In this document: positions 1 to 4,357 of the stretch, piece after piece
How positions within the stretch are numbered: the stretch's first letter is position 1
Layout of the letters: each line of letters begins with the position of its first letter
From: Clostridia bacterium
GTDB lineage: Bacteria; Bacillota_A; Clostridia; Christensenellales; Aristaeellaceae
Direction of reading: 5' to 3'
NCBI GenBank assembly: GCA_017481065.1
Contig: JAFUPT010000067.1
Span: 1 to 5,538 of the forward strand
DNA length: 5,538 nt
Made by a program: the position numbers and the translations under genes
Notes under the pieces: generated by a model
The model's database searches: none
What the model was told of the DNA's origin: nothing
Seen by the model: only the letters and a program-made list of their open reading frames with translations

Positions 1-1
1 C

Positions 2-451
2 CCCCTCAAGGGTGTGCGCGGTTTCGGTCCCCGCAGGGCAAACCAGTACGGCGCGCTGACCAACCGGGAATATCTGGAAAATGCCGAAAAATCCTTCCTG
101 CGCATCCTGCAAATCGAGCATAAGGACGCCATCGAAAACCTGGACGAGATCCTTGCCGTCGAGGGCATCGACCTGCTGATCTGCGGTCCCAACGATCTGT
201 CCGCTTCCTACGGCCATCTGTGCGATACCCGCAATGAGGAAATGTTCCCCATCTATGATCTGTTTGCCGCAAAGTGCAAGGCCGCAGGCAAGCCCTTCGG
301 CGTAAGCCTGGGCGCCGGCGATAAGATATCGATGAAGGAATGGGCCCAGCGCGGCGCCAATTTCATCGGTTGCGGCGATGATATCGCCTATATGAGCCTG
401 GGCTGCAGGGAAACCTTTGAATTCCTGCAGGAAAACGGGATTAAGAAGTGA
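2..451 (+). CDS. HpcH/HpaI family pyruvate aldolase, C-terminal part (5' truncated)
   Basis: The frame is open from base 2 to a TGA at 449-451, giving 149 residues; family members are about 250-260 residues, so roughly the first 100 lie outside the window. The GTG at 14 is internal: the residues before it (PLKGVRGFGPRRA) match the conserved glycine- and arginine-rich strand of the family. LQIEH (bases about 110-124) carries the expected metal-binding Glu. GPNDLSASYG (about 185-214) carries the metal-binding Asp, 26 residues later, the same spacing as Glu149/Asp175 in E. coli HpaI. Known members are divalent-metal TIM-barrel enzymes that reversibly split 2-keto-3-deoxy acids into pyruvate and an aldehyde, in the cytoplasm. 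Next to a TRAP transporter, a sugar-acid pathway is the likely context. Whether the aldehyde product is lactaldehyde, glyceraldehyde or tartronate semialdehyde cannot be told. The family call is firm; the substrate is unknown. Confidence 0.9.
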   Translation, partial: PLKGVRGFGPRRANQYGALTNREYLENAEKSFLRILQIEHKDAIENLDEILAVEGIDLLICGPNDLSASYGHLCDTRNEEMFPIYDLFAAKCKAAGKPFGVSLGAGDKISMKEWAQRGANFIGCGDDIAYMSLGCRETFEFLQENGIKK

Positions 452-455
452 TTGC

Positions 456-478
456 GGGCGCGCAATGCGCGCCCCTAC
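456..478 (-). repeat. REP-like hairpin, GTAG-headed (copy 1)
   Basis: Read on the minus strand this is GTAG followed directly by a perfect 8-bp stem: on the plus strand GGGCGCGC (456-463), loop AAT, GCGCGCCC (467-474), then CTAC (475-478). It begins 4 bases after the aldolase stop codon. There is no T-tract, so it does not look like a complete intrinsic terminator. It shares the head and stem base (GTAG-GGGCG) with the copies at 546, 3953 and 4002. Confidence 0.7.
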
Positions 479-545
479 AGGAAATCCTGTGCAGATGGAT
501 GACCGCGAGGGTTGCCCCTGCAGAAAACCTGCGGTTGAAAAAACC
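479..545. other. Spacer between two divergent REP-like hairpins, with weak secondary structure
   Basis: No gene is seen. Two weaker inverted repeats are present: ACAGG/CCTGT around 477-490 (loop AAAT), and ACCGC (502-506) with GCGGT (531-535), extended inside by GGTT (510-513) with AACC (526-529). Together with the flanking hairpins this makes 452-570 almost continuously foldable. It may be one composite element rather than independent parts. Confidence 0.4.
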
Positions 546-568
546 GTAGGGGCGGTCATTGGCCGCCC
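546..568 (+). repeat. REP-like hairpin, GTAG-headed (copy 2)
   Basis: GTAG (546-549) is followed by the stem GGGCGGTC (550-557), loop ATT, GGCCGCCC (561-568). This gives 8 pairs, one of them T-G. It points away from copy 1 at 456-478, so the two hairpins are divergent, with their GTAG heads facing each other across 67 bases. Confidence 0.7.
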
Positions 569-628
569 GTCACCCCCGAATCTTTGCGGCGTATGCCGCT
601 GGAGAAATATAATTAGGAGGAAAATCCA

Positions 629-1609
629 ATGAAGAGAATCCTTGCTCTGGTTCTGGCTCTGATGCCGAGCCTGTCCGTCGTCGGCGCAGTTGCCGAGAAG
701 ACCATCACCGTTACCCTGACCGCAGTGTCCACCGACACCCACGCCAAGGCAATGATGGAGTTCGAAAAGTACGTTGAAGAAGCTTCCAAGGGCGAACTGC
801 AGGTTGAAGTTTACACCGACGCCGTTCTGTTCACTCAGGAAGAAGAAGTTGTTGCCGTTGCAGGCGGCGACGCTCAGATGTCCCTGATCTCCGCCAGCTG
901 GCTGACCGCAGGCTCCCCCTGGGTTGGCATGTTCGCTGCCGGCTACACCTTCAAGAGCTATGACCACATGACCGCTGTTCTGAACGGCGAAATCGGCGCA
1001 GAAGCTTTCGCCAAGATCGCTGAAGAGCAGAACGTGCTGCCCCTGGGCGCATGGTATCTGGGCTCCCGTCAGATCTCCCTGTCTGAGGACAAGGCCATCA
1101 CCACCCCCGCAGACCTGAACGGCATCAACCTGCGCATGCCCAACTCTGATGCATGGCTGCTGCTGGGCAAGGCCATCGGCGCCAACCCCACCCCCATCTC
1201 CTTCTCTGAGCTGTATCTGGCTCTGCAGACCGGCGTTGTTGATGGCCAGGACAACCCCCTGCCCACCGTTGAGTCCGCTAAGTTCTATGAGGTTCAGAAG
1301 TCCATCACCATCACCAACCATCTGGTTGACTCCGTATGGCCGGCCATCAACGTTGATTTCTGGAATGGCCTGACCGAGGCCCAGCAGCAGATCGTTCTGG
1401 ACGGCGTAGAAGCCGGCCGCAAGTTCTGCGACGAGACCAACCTGGGCCGCGAGGCTGAGCTGGTTGAGTTCTTCAAGGAGAAGGGCGTTTCCGTTTACGA
1501 AGCCGACCTGGATGCTTTCGCAGAGCATGTACAGGCCTACTACCTCGAGTCCCCCACCTCTGCTGATTGGGATCTGGAGCTGCTCGAGCAGGTTAAGGCT
1601 CTCGGTTAA
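629..1609 (+). CDS. dctP: TRAP transporter solute-binding protein, DctP family
   Basis: The product is 326 residues, the usual size for DctP. ATG 629 is preceded by AGGAGG at 615-620, 8 bases upstream. Residues 1-22 form a signal peptide (basic start, Leu/Ala/Val core) with probable cleavage after A-V-A22. There is no lipobox cysteine, which is unusual if the host is a single-membrane Firmicute. The DctP signature is clear: NLRMPNSDAW (about 167-176), where Arg169 aligns with the family arginine that binds the substrate carboxylate, and GANPTPISFSELYLALQTG with VVDGQDNP (about 184-210). In the known family this extracytoplasmic protein binds an organic acid and hands it to DctQM. The carboxylate class is supported by Arg169; the specific ligand (sugar acid, dicarboxylate or other) is not resolvable. 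It probably forms an expression unit with dctQM, but 338 bases separate them. Its codons look biased toward favoured forms, consistent with high expression (impression, not computed). Confidence 0.95.
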   Translation: MKRILALVLALMPSLSVVGAVAEKTITVTLTAVSTDTHAKAMMEFEKYVEEASKGELQVEVYTDAVLFTQEEEVVAVAGGDAQMSLISASWLTAGSPWVGMFAAGYTFKSYDHMTAVLNGEIGAEAFAKIAEEQNVLPLGAWYLGSRQISLSEDKAITTPADLNGINLRMPNSDAWLLLGKAIGANPTPISFSELYLALQTGVVDGQDNPLPTVESAKFYEVQKSITITNHLVDSVWPAINVDFWNGLTEAQQQIVLDGVEAGRKFCDETNLGREAELVEFFKEKGVSVYEADLDAFAEHVQAYYLESPTSADWDLELLEQVKALG

Positions 1610-1620
1610 TCCTTTGCAGC

Positions 1621-1726
1621 CTCACAGGGCGTCTTTTCCGATATCTCTTCGCGGAAAAGTCTTGACTTAGCTCTACTAAGCCGGCGACTTTTCCATTCGA
1701 CCTATCGAAAAATCCACTCCTGTGAG
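1621..1726. repeat. 106-bp element with terminal inverted repeats and two mutually exclusive hairpins
   Basis: The ends are CTCACAGG (1621-1628) and CCTGTGAG (1719-1726), a perfect 8-bp inverted repeat. Inside, GGAAAAG(TC) at 1653-1661 can pair upstream with CTTTTCC (1633-1639) or downstream with GACTTTTCC (1686-1694), but not with both. Smaller stems are CTTAG/CTAAG (1666-1680, loop CTCTA) and TTCGA/TCGAA (1696-1709, loop CCTA). No target-site duplication is obvious at the edges. It could be a small non-autonomous mobile element or an RNA regulatory element in the dctP-dctQ transcript. Confidence 0.5.
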
Positions 1727-1741
1727 CAAGCAAGAGGGAAT

Positions 1742-1770
1742 TTATCCTGAAATAAGGATAATTATCCTGA
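1742..1770. promoter_or_regulatory. Possible operator: 9-bp direct repeats around a 12-bp palindrome
   Basis: TTATCCTGA occurs at 1742-1750 and again at 1762-1770, exactly 20 bp apart, about two helical turns. GGATAATTATCC (1756-1767) is a perfect palindrome overlapping the second copy. This AT-rich patch stands out from its GC-rich surroundings. Such spacing would suit a dimeric regulator, but no convincing promoter is visible beside it, so function is uncertain. Confidence 0.3.
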
Positions 1771-1782
1771 TTTGAAGTCATT

Positions 1783-1811
1783 GGGGCTGCCCTGCTTGAT
1801 AGGGCAGCTCC
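1783..1811. other. Strong 11-bp hairpin (no U-tract)
   Basis: GGGGCTGCCCT (1783-1793) pairs with AGGGCAGCTCC (1801-1811) around a 7-base loop (GCTTGAT), with one G-T pair. No T-run follows on either side, so it is not called a terminator. It directly abuts the longer hairpin starting at 1812. Confidence 0.55.
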
Positions 1812-1875
1812 GCTGACCGTCGAAAAACCCCGTATGGCGGCCCGGTTCGCTATGCGAGGTTTTGCGATGGTCAGC
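1812..1875. other. 64-nt imperfect hairpin with 24-bp arms
   Basis: Arms at 1812-1835 and 1852-1875 pair over 24 positions, with two G-T pairs and two mismatches. The outer ends are GCTGACC and GGTCAGC. The 16-base loop region (1836-1851) is GC-rich. The length and near-perfection are well beyond chance pairing in so short a gap. It may be an mRNA stabilising or processing structure between dctP and dctQ, or a palindromic repeat that occurs elsewhere in the genome. Confidence 0.6.
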
Positions 1876-1901
1876 AATACTTCCGTGACACTATGATAAC
1901 T

Positions 1902-1929
1902 GCGGGGCAGCGCATCGCATGATCCCCGC
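1902..1929 (+). promoter_or_regulatory. Stem-loop immediately upstream of the dctQ ribosome binding site
   Basis: GCGGGG (1902-1907) pairs with CCCCGC (1924-1929) around a 16-base loop that itself contains GCG/CGC. The stem ends 4 bases before the GGAGG at 1934-1938, leaving that site open. It could shield the new 5' end of a processed dctQM message or tune ribosome entry. This is a weak inference from position only. Confidence 0.35.
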
Positions 1930-1947
1930 CACTGGAGGGTAATTACC

Positions 1948-2529
1948 ATGAAGTCTCTGCTCAAGACGCGCGACATCGTGCGGGACATCGTGGAGCTGTA
2001 TATCCCGATCATCAGCTTCTGCATCATGTTCCTGGTGTTCGTTGCGCAGATCATCTGCCGCTATCTGCTGCGCATGCCGCTGGCATGGGCATATGAAGTA
2101 ACCGTGTCCTGCTATCTGTGGCTGGTTGTTCTGGGCGCATGCTATGCCCAGCGCCACCATGCGCATGTAACCTTTACCCTGGTAACCGATAAGATGCCCC
2201 TGCGCCTGCAGGCATTCTGCATCGGCCTGGGCAACCTGCTGATCGCCTTCGCGTTCATCTGGTCCTTCGTGCCCAGCGTGGAGTTTGTTGCGTTCATGGC
2301 CCGTCAGAAGACCTCCGTTCTCAAGATCGGCCTGGACATCGTATATGCTCCTTACATTCCCTTCCTGGCCTTCACCATCCTTTACATGCTCAACGACCTG
2401 ATCCTGGACTTCAAGGTTGCTTTCGGCCTTGCCAAGCCCGATGAGCTTGCAAAGTACAAGAAGGACAACATGAACGAAGTGGACCACGCCCTTGAGGGCA
2501 GTGTTGAGGAAGGAGTGAGTGCAGAATGA
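1948..2529 (+). CDS. dctQ: TRAP transporter small membrane subunit, DctQ family
   Basis: The product is 193 residues, in the family's usual 150-200 range. ATG 1948 has GGAGG at 1934-1938, 9 bases upstream. Four membrane segments are visible at about residues 17-37, 48-67, 88-112 and 130-153. The DctQ pattern is present: Arg38 at the end of helix 1, then PLAWAYE (44-50) at the start of helix 2, then G-x-C-Y-A-x-R-x-x-H (63-72, Arg69) just after it. In the known family DctQ pairs with DctM in the inner membrane and is required for transport by the DctP-bound route. The C-terminal tail (from about 160) is charged and cytoplasmic in character. The stop overlaps the dctM start as ATGA, so the two are translationally coupled. 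Confidence comes from the pattern plus its place between dctP and dctM. Confidence 0.93.
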   Translation: MKSLLKTRDIVRDIVELYIPIISFCIMFLVFVAQIICRYLLRMPLAWAYEVTVSCYLWLVVLGACYAQRHHAHVTFTLVTDKMPLRLQAFCIGLGNLLIAFAFIWSFVPSVEFVAFMARQKTSVLKIGLDIVYAPYIPFLAFTILYMLNDLILDFKVAFGLAKPDELAKYKKDNMNEVDHALEGSVEEGVSAE

Positions 2530-3821
2530 GTTTCCCGCTGATCGTGTTCCTGATCATCTTCGTTTTGATCTTCATCCTGCGCATGCCCATTCCCCAGGGC
2601 ATGATGTGCGCCTGCATGTTCTATTTCATCGCCGCAGGCGAGCCCATTAAGATGGTTGGCCAGCAGACGCTGAAAACCTTCTACACCAACTACACCATCA
2701 TCGCCGTGCCGCTGTTCATTTTCGCAGCAAACGTAATGAACTCCGGTAAGATTACGGATAAGATTTATGATTTTGCCCTGGCCCTCGTTGGCCGCTTCAA
2801 GGGCGGCCTGGGCCATGTAAACATCCTGGGCTCCCTGGTGTTCGCCGGCATGACCGGTTCCGCCATCGCGGATGCTTCCGGCCTGGGCAAGATGGAAATT
2901 GAGCACATGAAGAATGAAGGCTATGAGCCCGAGTTCGCCTGCGCCATGACCTCCGCTTCCGCGGTTCTGGGCCCCACCTTCCCGCCGTCCATCCCCATGG
3001 TTATCTATGCCATGTATTCCGGCTGCTCCGTTGGCGCCCTGTTCCTCGGCGGCATCGTGCCCGCAATCCTGCTCACCATCGCCCTGATGGCCTATGTGGT
3101 AATCATCGCCCACAAGCGCAATTACCCCGTTTCCGAGAAGATGAACTTCAAGAAGTTCCTCATCTCCACCCTCACCGCCATCCCCGCCCTGCTCACTCCC
3201 CTGATCCTGCTGGCCGGCATCTACACCGGCGTTATGACCCCCACCGAGGCAGGCGCAGTTGCAGGCGCTTATGCGCTGCTGGTTGCAATTTTCGTATACC
3301 GCATGCTGGGCTGGAAGGACCTGAAGAACATCCTGATTGAAACCGTGAAGGGCGTAGGCACCTGCTCCCTCATGATCGGCGCTGCAGCCACCATCAACTA
3401 CATCGCCGCCAAGGAACAGGTTTCCGCCACCATCGCAAACCTGATCATGGGCATGACCGATAATCCGCTGGTATTCCTGCTCATCGTGAATATCGCAATC
3501 CTGATTCTCGGCATGTTCATCGATACCTCCGTTATCCAGTCGGTATTCGTACCGCTGATGATTCCGATCGCCACTTCCCTCGGCGTAGACCTGCTGCACT
3601 TCGGTCTCGTCGTTATCCTGAACATGATGATCGGCCTCACCACCCCGCCCTTCGGCATGCTGCTCTTCATCACCTCCGGCGTCAGCGGTACACCGCTCAA
3701 GGATGTTATCAAAGAAATCCTCTGGCCGCTGGTGGTTATGCTCATCGTGCTGGCAATCGTGACCTACGTCCCCGATGTAGTTCTCTTCCTGCCCCGCACC
3801 TTCATGGGCTACGGCGGCTAA
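2526..3821 (+). CDS. dctM: TRAP transporter large permease subunit, DctM family
   Basis: The product is 431 residues, the standard DctM length, and is hydrophobic throughout with some 10-12 membrane segments. ATG 2526 overlaps the dctQ stop by 4 bases; AGGAG at 2511-2515 serves it. Family landmarks in order: NSGKITDKIYDFA (72-84), GGLGHVNILGSLVFAG (93-108), GMTGSAIADASGLG (108-121), LGPTFPPSIPMVIY (148-161), GVMTPTEAGAVA (235-246) and NMMIGLTTPPFGMLLF (366-381). The family is a cation (usually sodium)-coupled secondary importer using an elevator mechanism: DctM forms the transport and scaffold parts, DctQ supports it, and DctP delivers ligand. No truncation or frameshift is seen. It ends the transport operon: a hairpin array starts 19 bases after the stop and an intrinsic terminator lies about 80 bases after it. 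Confidence 0.97.
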   Translation: MSFPLIVFLIIFVLIFILRMPIPQGMMCACMFYFIAAGEPIKMVGQQTLKTFYTNYTIIAVPLFIFAANVMNSGKITDKIYDFALALVGRFKGGLGHVNILGSLVFAGMTGSAIADASGLGKMEIEHMKNEGYEPEFACAMTSASAVLGPTFPPSIPMVIYAMYSGCSVGALFLGGIVPAILLTIALMAYVVIIAHKRNYPVSEKMNFKKFLISTLTAIPALLTPLILLAGIYTGVMTPTEAGAVAGAYALLVAIFVYRMLGWKDLKNILIETVKGVGTCSLMIGAAATINYIAAKEQVSATIANLIMGMTDNPLVFLLIVNIAILILGMFIDTSVIQSVFVPLMIPIATSLGVDLLHFGLVVILNMMIGLTTPPFGMLLFITSGVSGTPLKDVIKEILWPLVVMLIVLAIVTYVPDVVLFLPRTFMGYGG

Positions 3822-3839
3822 GATCCCGCTGGGGAGGCG

Positions 3840-3896
3840 CCAGGGGACTCTGTCCCCTGGACCCCTGCCAGGGAGGCAGCGCCCCCCTGGACCCCG
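3840..3896 (+). repeat. Tandem hairpin array downstream of dctM (array A)
   Basis: Hairpin 1 is CCAGGGGAC (3840-3848), loop TCT, GTCCCCTGG (3852-3860), a perfect 9 bp. A linker ACCCCTG (3861-3867) follows. Hairpin 2 has arms 3868-3877 and 3881-3890 with loop AGC and one A-C mismatch in 10 positions. ACCCCG then closes the unit. The same design (3-nt loop, CC...GG stem ends, ACCCCTG-like linker) recurs at 4214-4262 on the minus strand and at 5452-5538. Confidence 0.7.
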
Positions 3897-3902
3897 CAGT
3901 AT

Positions 3903-3935
3903 AAAAAATCGATCCCGGAACGGGATCGATTTTTT
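3903..3935. terminator. Bidirectional intrinsic terminator after dctM
   Basis: AAAAAATCGATCCCG (3903-3917), loop GAA, then CGGGATCGATTTTTT (3921-3935): a perfect 15-bp inverted repeat with a GC core, an A-run on one side and six Ts on the other. It ends the dctPQM transcript and would also stop transcription arriving on the minus strand. It separates the transport operon from the class II aldolase gene, which has its own promoter. Confidence 0.92.
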
Positions 3936-3952
3936 GATATTATGGAAGAAAT

Positions 3953-3979
3953 GTAGGGGCGATCCTGTGTGATCGCCCG
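3953..3979 (+). repeat. REP-like hairpin, GTAG-headed (copy 3)
   Basis: GTAG (3953-3956), then stem GGGCGATC (3957-3964), loop CTGTGT, GATCGCCC (3971-3978), a perfect 8 bp. It forms a head-out pair with copy 4 at 4002-4027. Their outer ends ATGTAGGGGCG (3951-3961) and CGCCCCTACAT (4019-4029) are an 11-bp perfect inverted repeat, the arrangement of a BIME or REPIN. Confidence 0.75.
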
Positions 3980-4001
3980 TTGAAGGGAATACCTGTTTTG
4001 C

Positions 4002-4027
4002 GGGCGCACACATAGGTGCGCCCCTAC
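4002..4027 (-). repeat. REP-like hairpin, GTAG-headed (copy 4)
   Basis: On the plus strand: GGGCGCAC (4002-4009), loop ACATAG, GTGCGCCC (4016-4023), then CTAC (4024-4027), so the minus strand reads GTAG plus a perfect 8-bp stem. Paired with copy 3, it delimits a 79-bp palindromic composite (3951-4029). The inner stem bases differ from copy 3 (GCAC against GATC), but both arms change together. Confidence 0.75.
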
Positions 4028-4048
4028 ATATTTTCCCCGCATTTTGCG

Positions 4049-4073
4049 GCGGGATGTGGGCATCCCGCTCTAC
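4049..4073 (-). repeat. REP-like hairpin, GTAG-headed variant (copy 5)
   Basis: On the plus strand: GCGGGATG (4049-4056), loop TGGG, CATCCCGC (4061-4068), then TCTAC (4069-4073). The minus strand therefore reads GTAG, one A, then a perfect 8-bp stem. The head matches the other copies, but the stem base is GCGGG rather than GGGCG, so this may be a separate subfamily. Confidence 0.6.
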
Positions 4074-4100
4074 GATTCCATTTCTATTGAGGAAGAAACC

Positions 4101-4126
4101 GTAGGGCGGCTTGCCTACAAGCCGCC
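4101..4126 (+). repeat. REP-like hairpin, GTAG-headed variant (copy 6)
   Basis: GTAG (4101-4104), then GGCGGCTTG (4105-4113), loop CCTA, CAAGCCGCC (4118-4126), a perfect 9-bp stem. It forms a second head-facing-head pair with copy 5 (4049-4073), with 27 bases between their GTAG ends. Confidence 0.65.
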
Positions 4127-4148
4127 GTTATGATTTTACACCTCATCC

Positions 4149-4202
4149 GTCACCTGCGGTGACAGCTTCTATTGAATATTTCCCCAGCGCACGAAGTGCG
4201 CT
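4149..4202. repeat. Two short hairpins, possibly a third palindromic repeat type
   Basis: GTCACC (4149-4154), loop TGC, GGTGAC (4158-4163); and AGCGCAC (4186-4192), loop GAA, GTGCGCT (4196-4202). Both stems are perfect. The setting CATCCGTCA...TGAC...TTCCCC resembles intergenic repeats I associate with gut Clostridia, but that is from memory and unverified. No coding sense is apparent. Confidence 0.4.
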
Positions 4203-4213
4203 TACTGAGGGTT

Positions 4214-4262
4214 CCAAGGGGGATCATCCCCCTTGGCAGGGGTTTGGGGACAGCGTCCCCAA
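4214..4262 (-). repeat. Tandem hairpin array upstream of the class II aldolase gene, reverse orientation (array B)
   Basis: Plus strand: CCAAGGGGGA (4214-4223), loop TCA, TCCCCCTTGG (4227-4236); linker CAGGGGT (4237-4243); TTGGGGAC (4244-4251), loop AGC, GTCCCCAA (4255-4262). Read on the minus strand, this is a GCT-loop hairpin, linker ACCCCTG, a TGA-loop hairpin, then AACCCTC. That is the same order of loops and linker as the last two hairpins at 5481-5531. Confidence 0.7.
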
Positions 4263-4294
4263 CGTGGCCCCCAGCGTTCCCAGCGTCTTCCCTC

Positions 4295-4323
4295 TTGCGT
4301 ATTTGCCCAGTTACTGTTATAAT
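4295..4323 (+). promoter_or_regulatory. Housekeeping-type promoter for the class II aldolase gene
   Basis: -35 TTGCGT (4295-4300), a 17-base spacer, and -10 TATAAT (4318-4323) preceded by TG at 4315-4316 (extended -10). The perfect -10 with an extended TG compensates for the three-of-six -35. A transcript start near 4330 would leave a leader of about 28 bases, containing the ribosome binding site GGAGGA at 4345-4350. Confidence 0.82.
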
Positions 4324-4344
4324 ATATTTAGGAAAATCCGTATT

Positions 4345-4350
4345 GGAGGA
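4345..4350 (+). promoter_or_regulatory. Ribosome binding site fixing the class II aldolase start
   Basis: GGAGGA lies 7 bases before ATG 4358. The same frame is open upstream to ATG 4172, but that extension would be translated from repeat DNA and starts ahead of the promoter at 4295-4323. The 4358 start is therefore chosen. Confidence 0.85.
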
Positions 4351-4357
4351 GATACCA

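Larger units (their letters stand above)
1610..1947. other. 338-bp structured noncoding gap between dctP and dctQ
   Basis: No credible gene on either strand, and no confident promoter. The gap holds, in order: a 106-bp element bounded by CTCACAGG/CCTGTGAG with competing internal hairpins (1621-1726), a palindrome and direct-repeat cluster (1742-1770), an 11-bp hairpin (1783-1811), a 24-bp imperfect hairpin (1812-1875), and a GCGGGG/CCCCGC stem just before the dctQ ribosome binding site (1902-1929). No stem is followed by a T-run, so read-through from dctP into dctQM is plausible. The structures may set the ratio of binding protein to membrane subunits by mRNA processing or attenuation (inference). 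Confidence 0.6.

Noticed and set aside
584..613. TTGCGG-N18-TATAAT as a dctP promoter
   Set aside because: The -10 lies one base before the AGGAGG at 615-620, so the transcript start would fall within or after the ribosome binding site. It is more likely a chance match in an AT-rich leader, though 5' mapping would settle it.
417..632. 71-codon plus-strand frame overlapping the aldolase end and the dctP start
   Set aside because: It starts inside the aldolase, reads through the two REP-like hairpins, has no suitable ribosome binding site, and its product looks like repeat translation.
1783..1811. Intrinsic terminator after dctP
   Set aside because: The stem is strong but no T-run follows on either strand.
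1593..2054. 153-codon minus-strand frame in the dctP-dctQ gap
   Set aside because: It spans both flanking gene ends and the whole set of inverted repeats, with no ribosome binding site or recognisable domain.
1891..2487. 198-codon minus-strand frame opposite dctQ
   Set aside because: Antisense shadow of dctQ with low-complexity charged composition; no domain and no ribosome binding site recognised.
2382..4013. 543-codon open frame on the minus strand opposite dctM
   Set aside because: It lies antisense to a well-supported membrane protein gene. Its product is a His/Asp/Gly-rich composition expected from reverse-complemented hydrophobic codons, with no recognisable domain, and it crosses the terminator and array A.
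4172..4357. 62-codon N-terminal extension of the class II aldolase from ATG 4172
   Set aside because: It runs through array B and the promoter, lacks a ribosome binding site, and adds residues not typical of the family. ATG 4358 has GGAGGA and sits correctly after the promoter.
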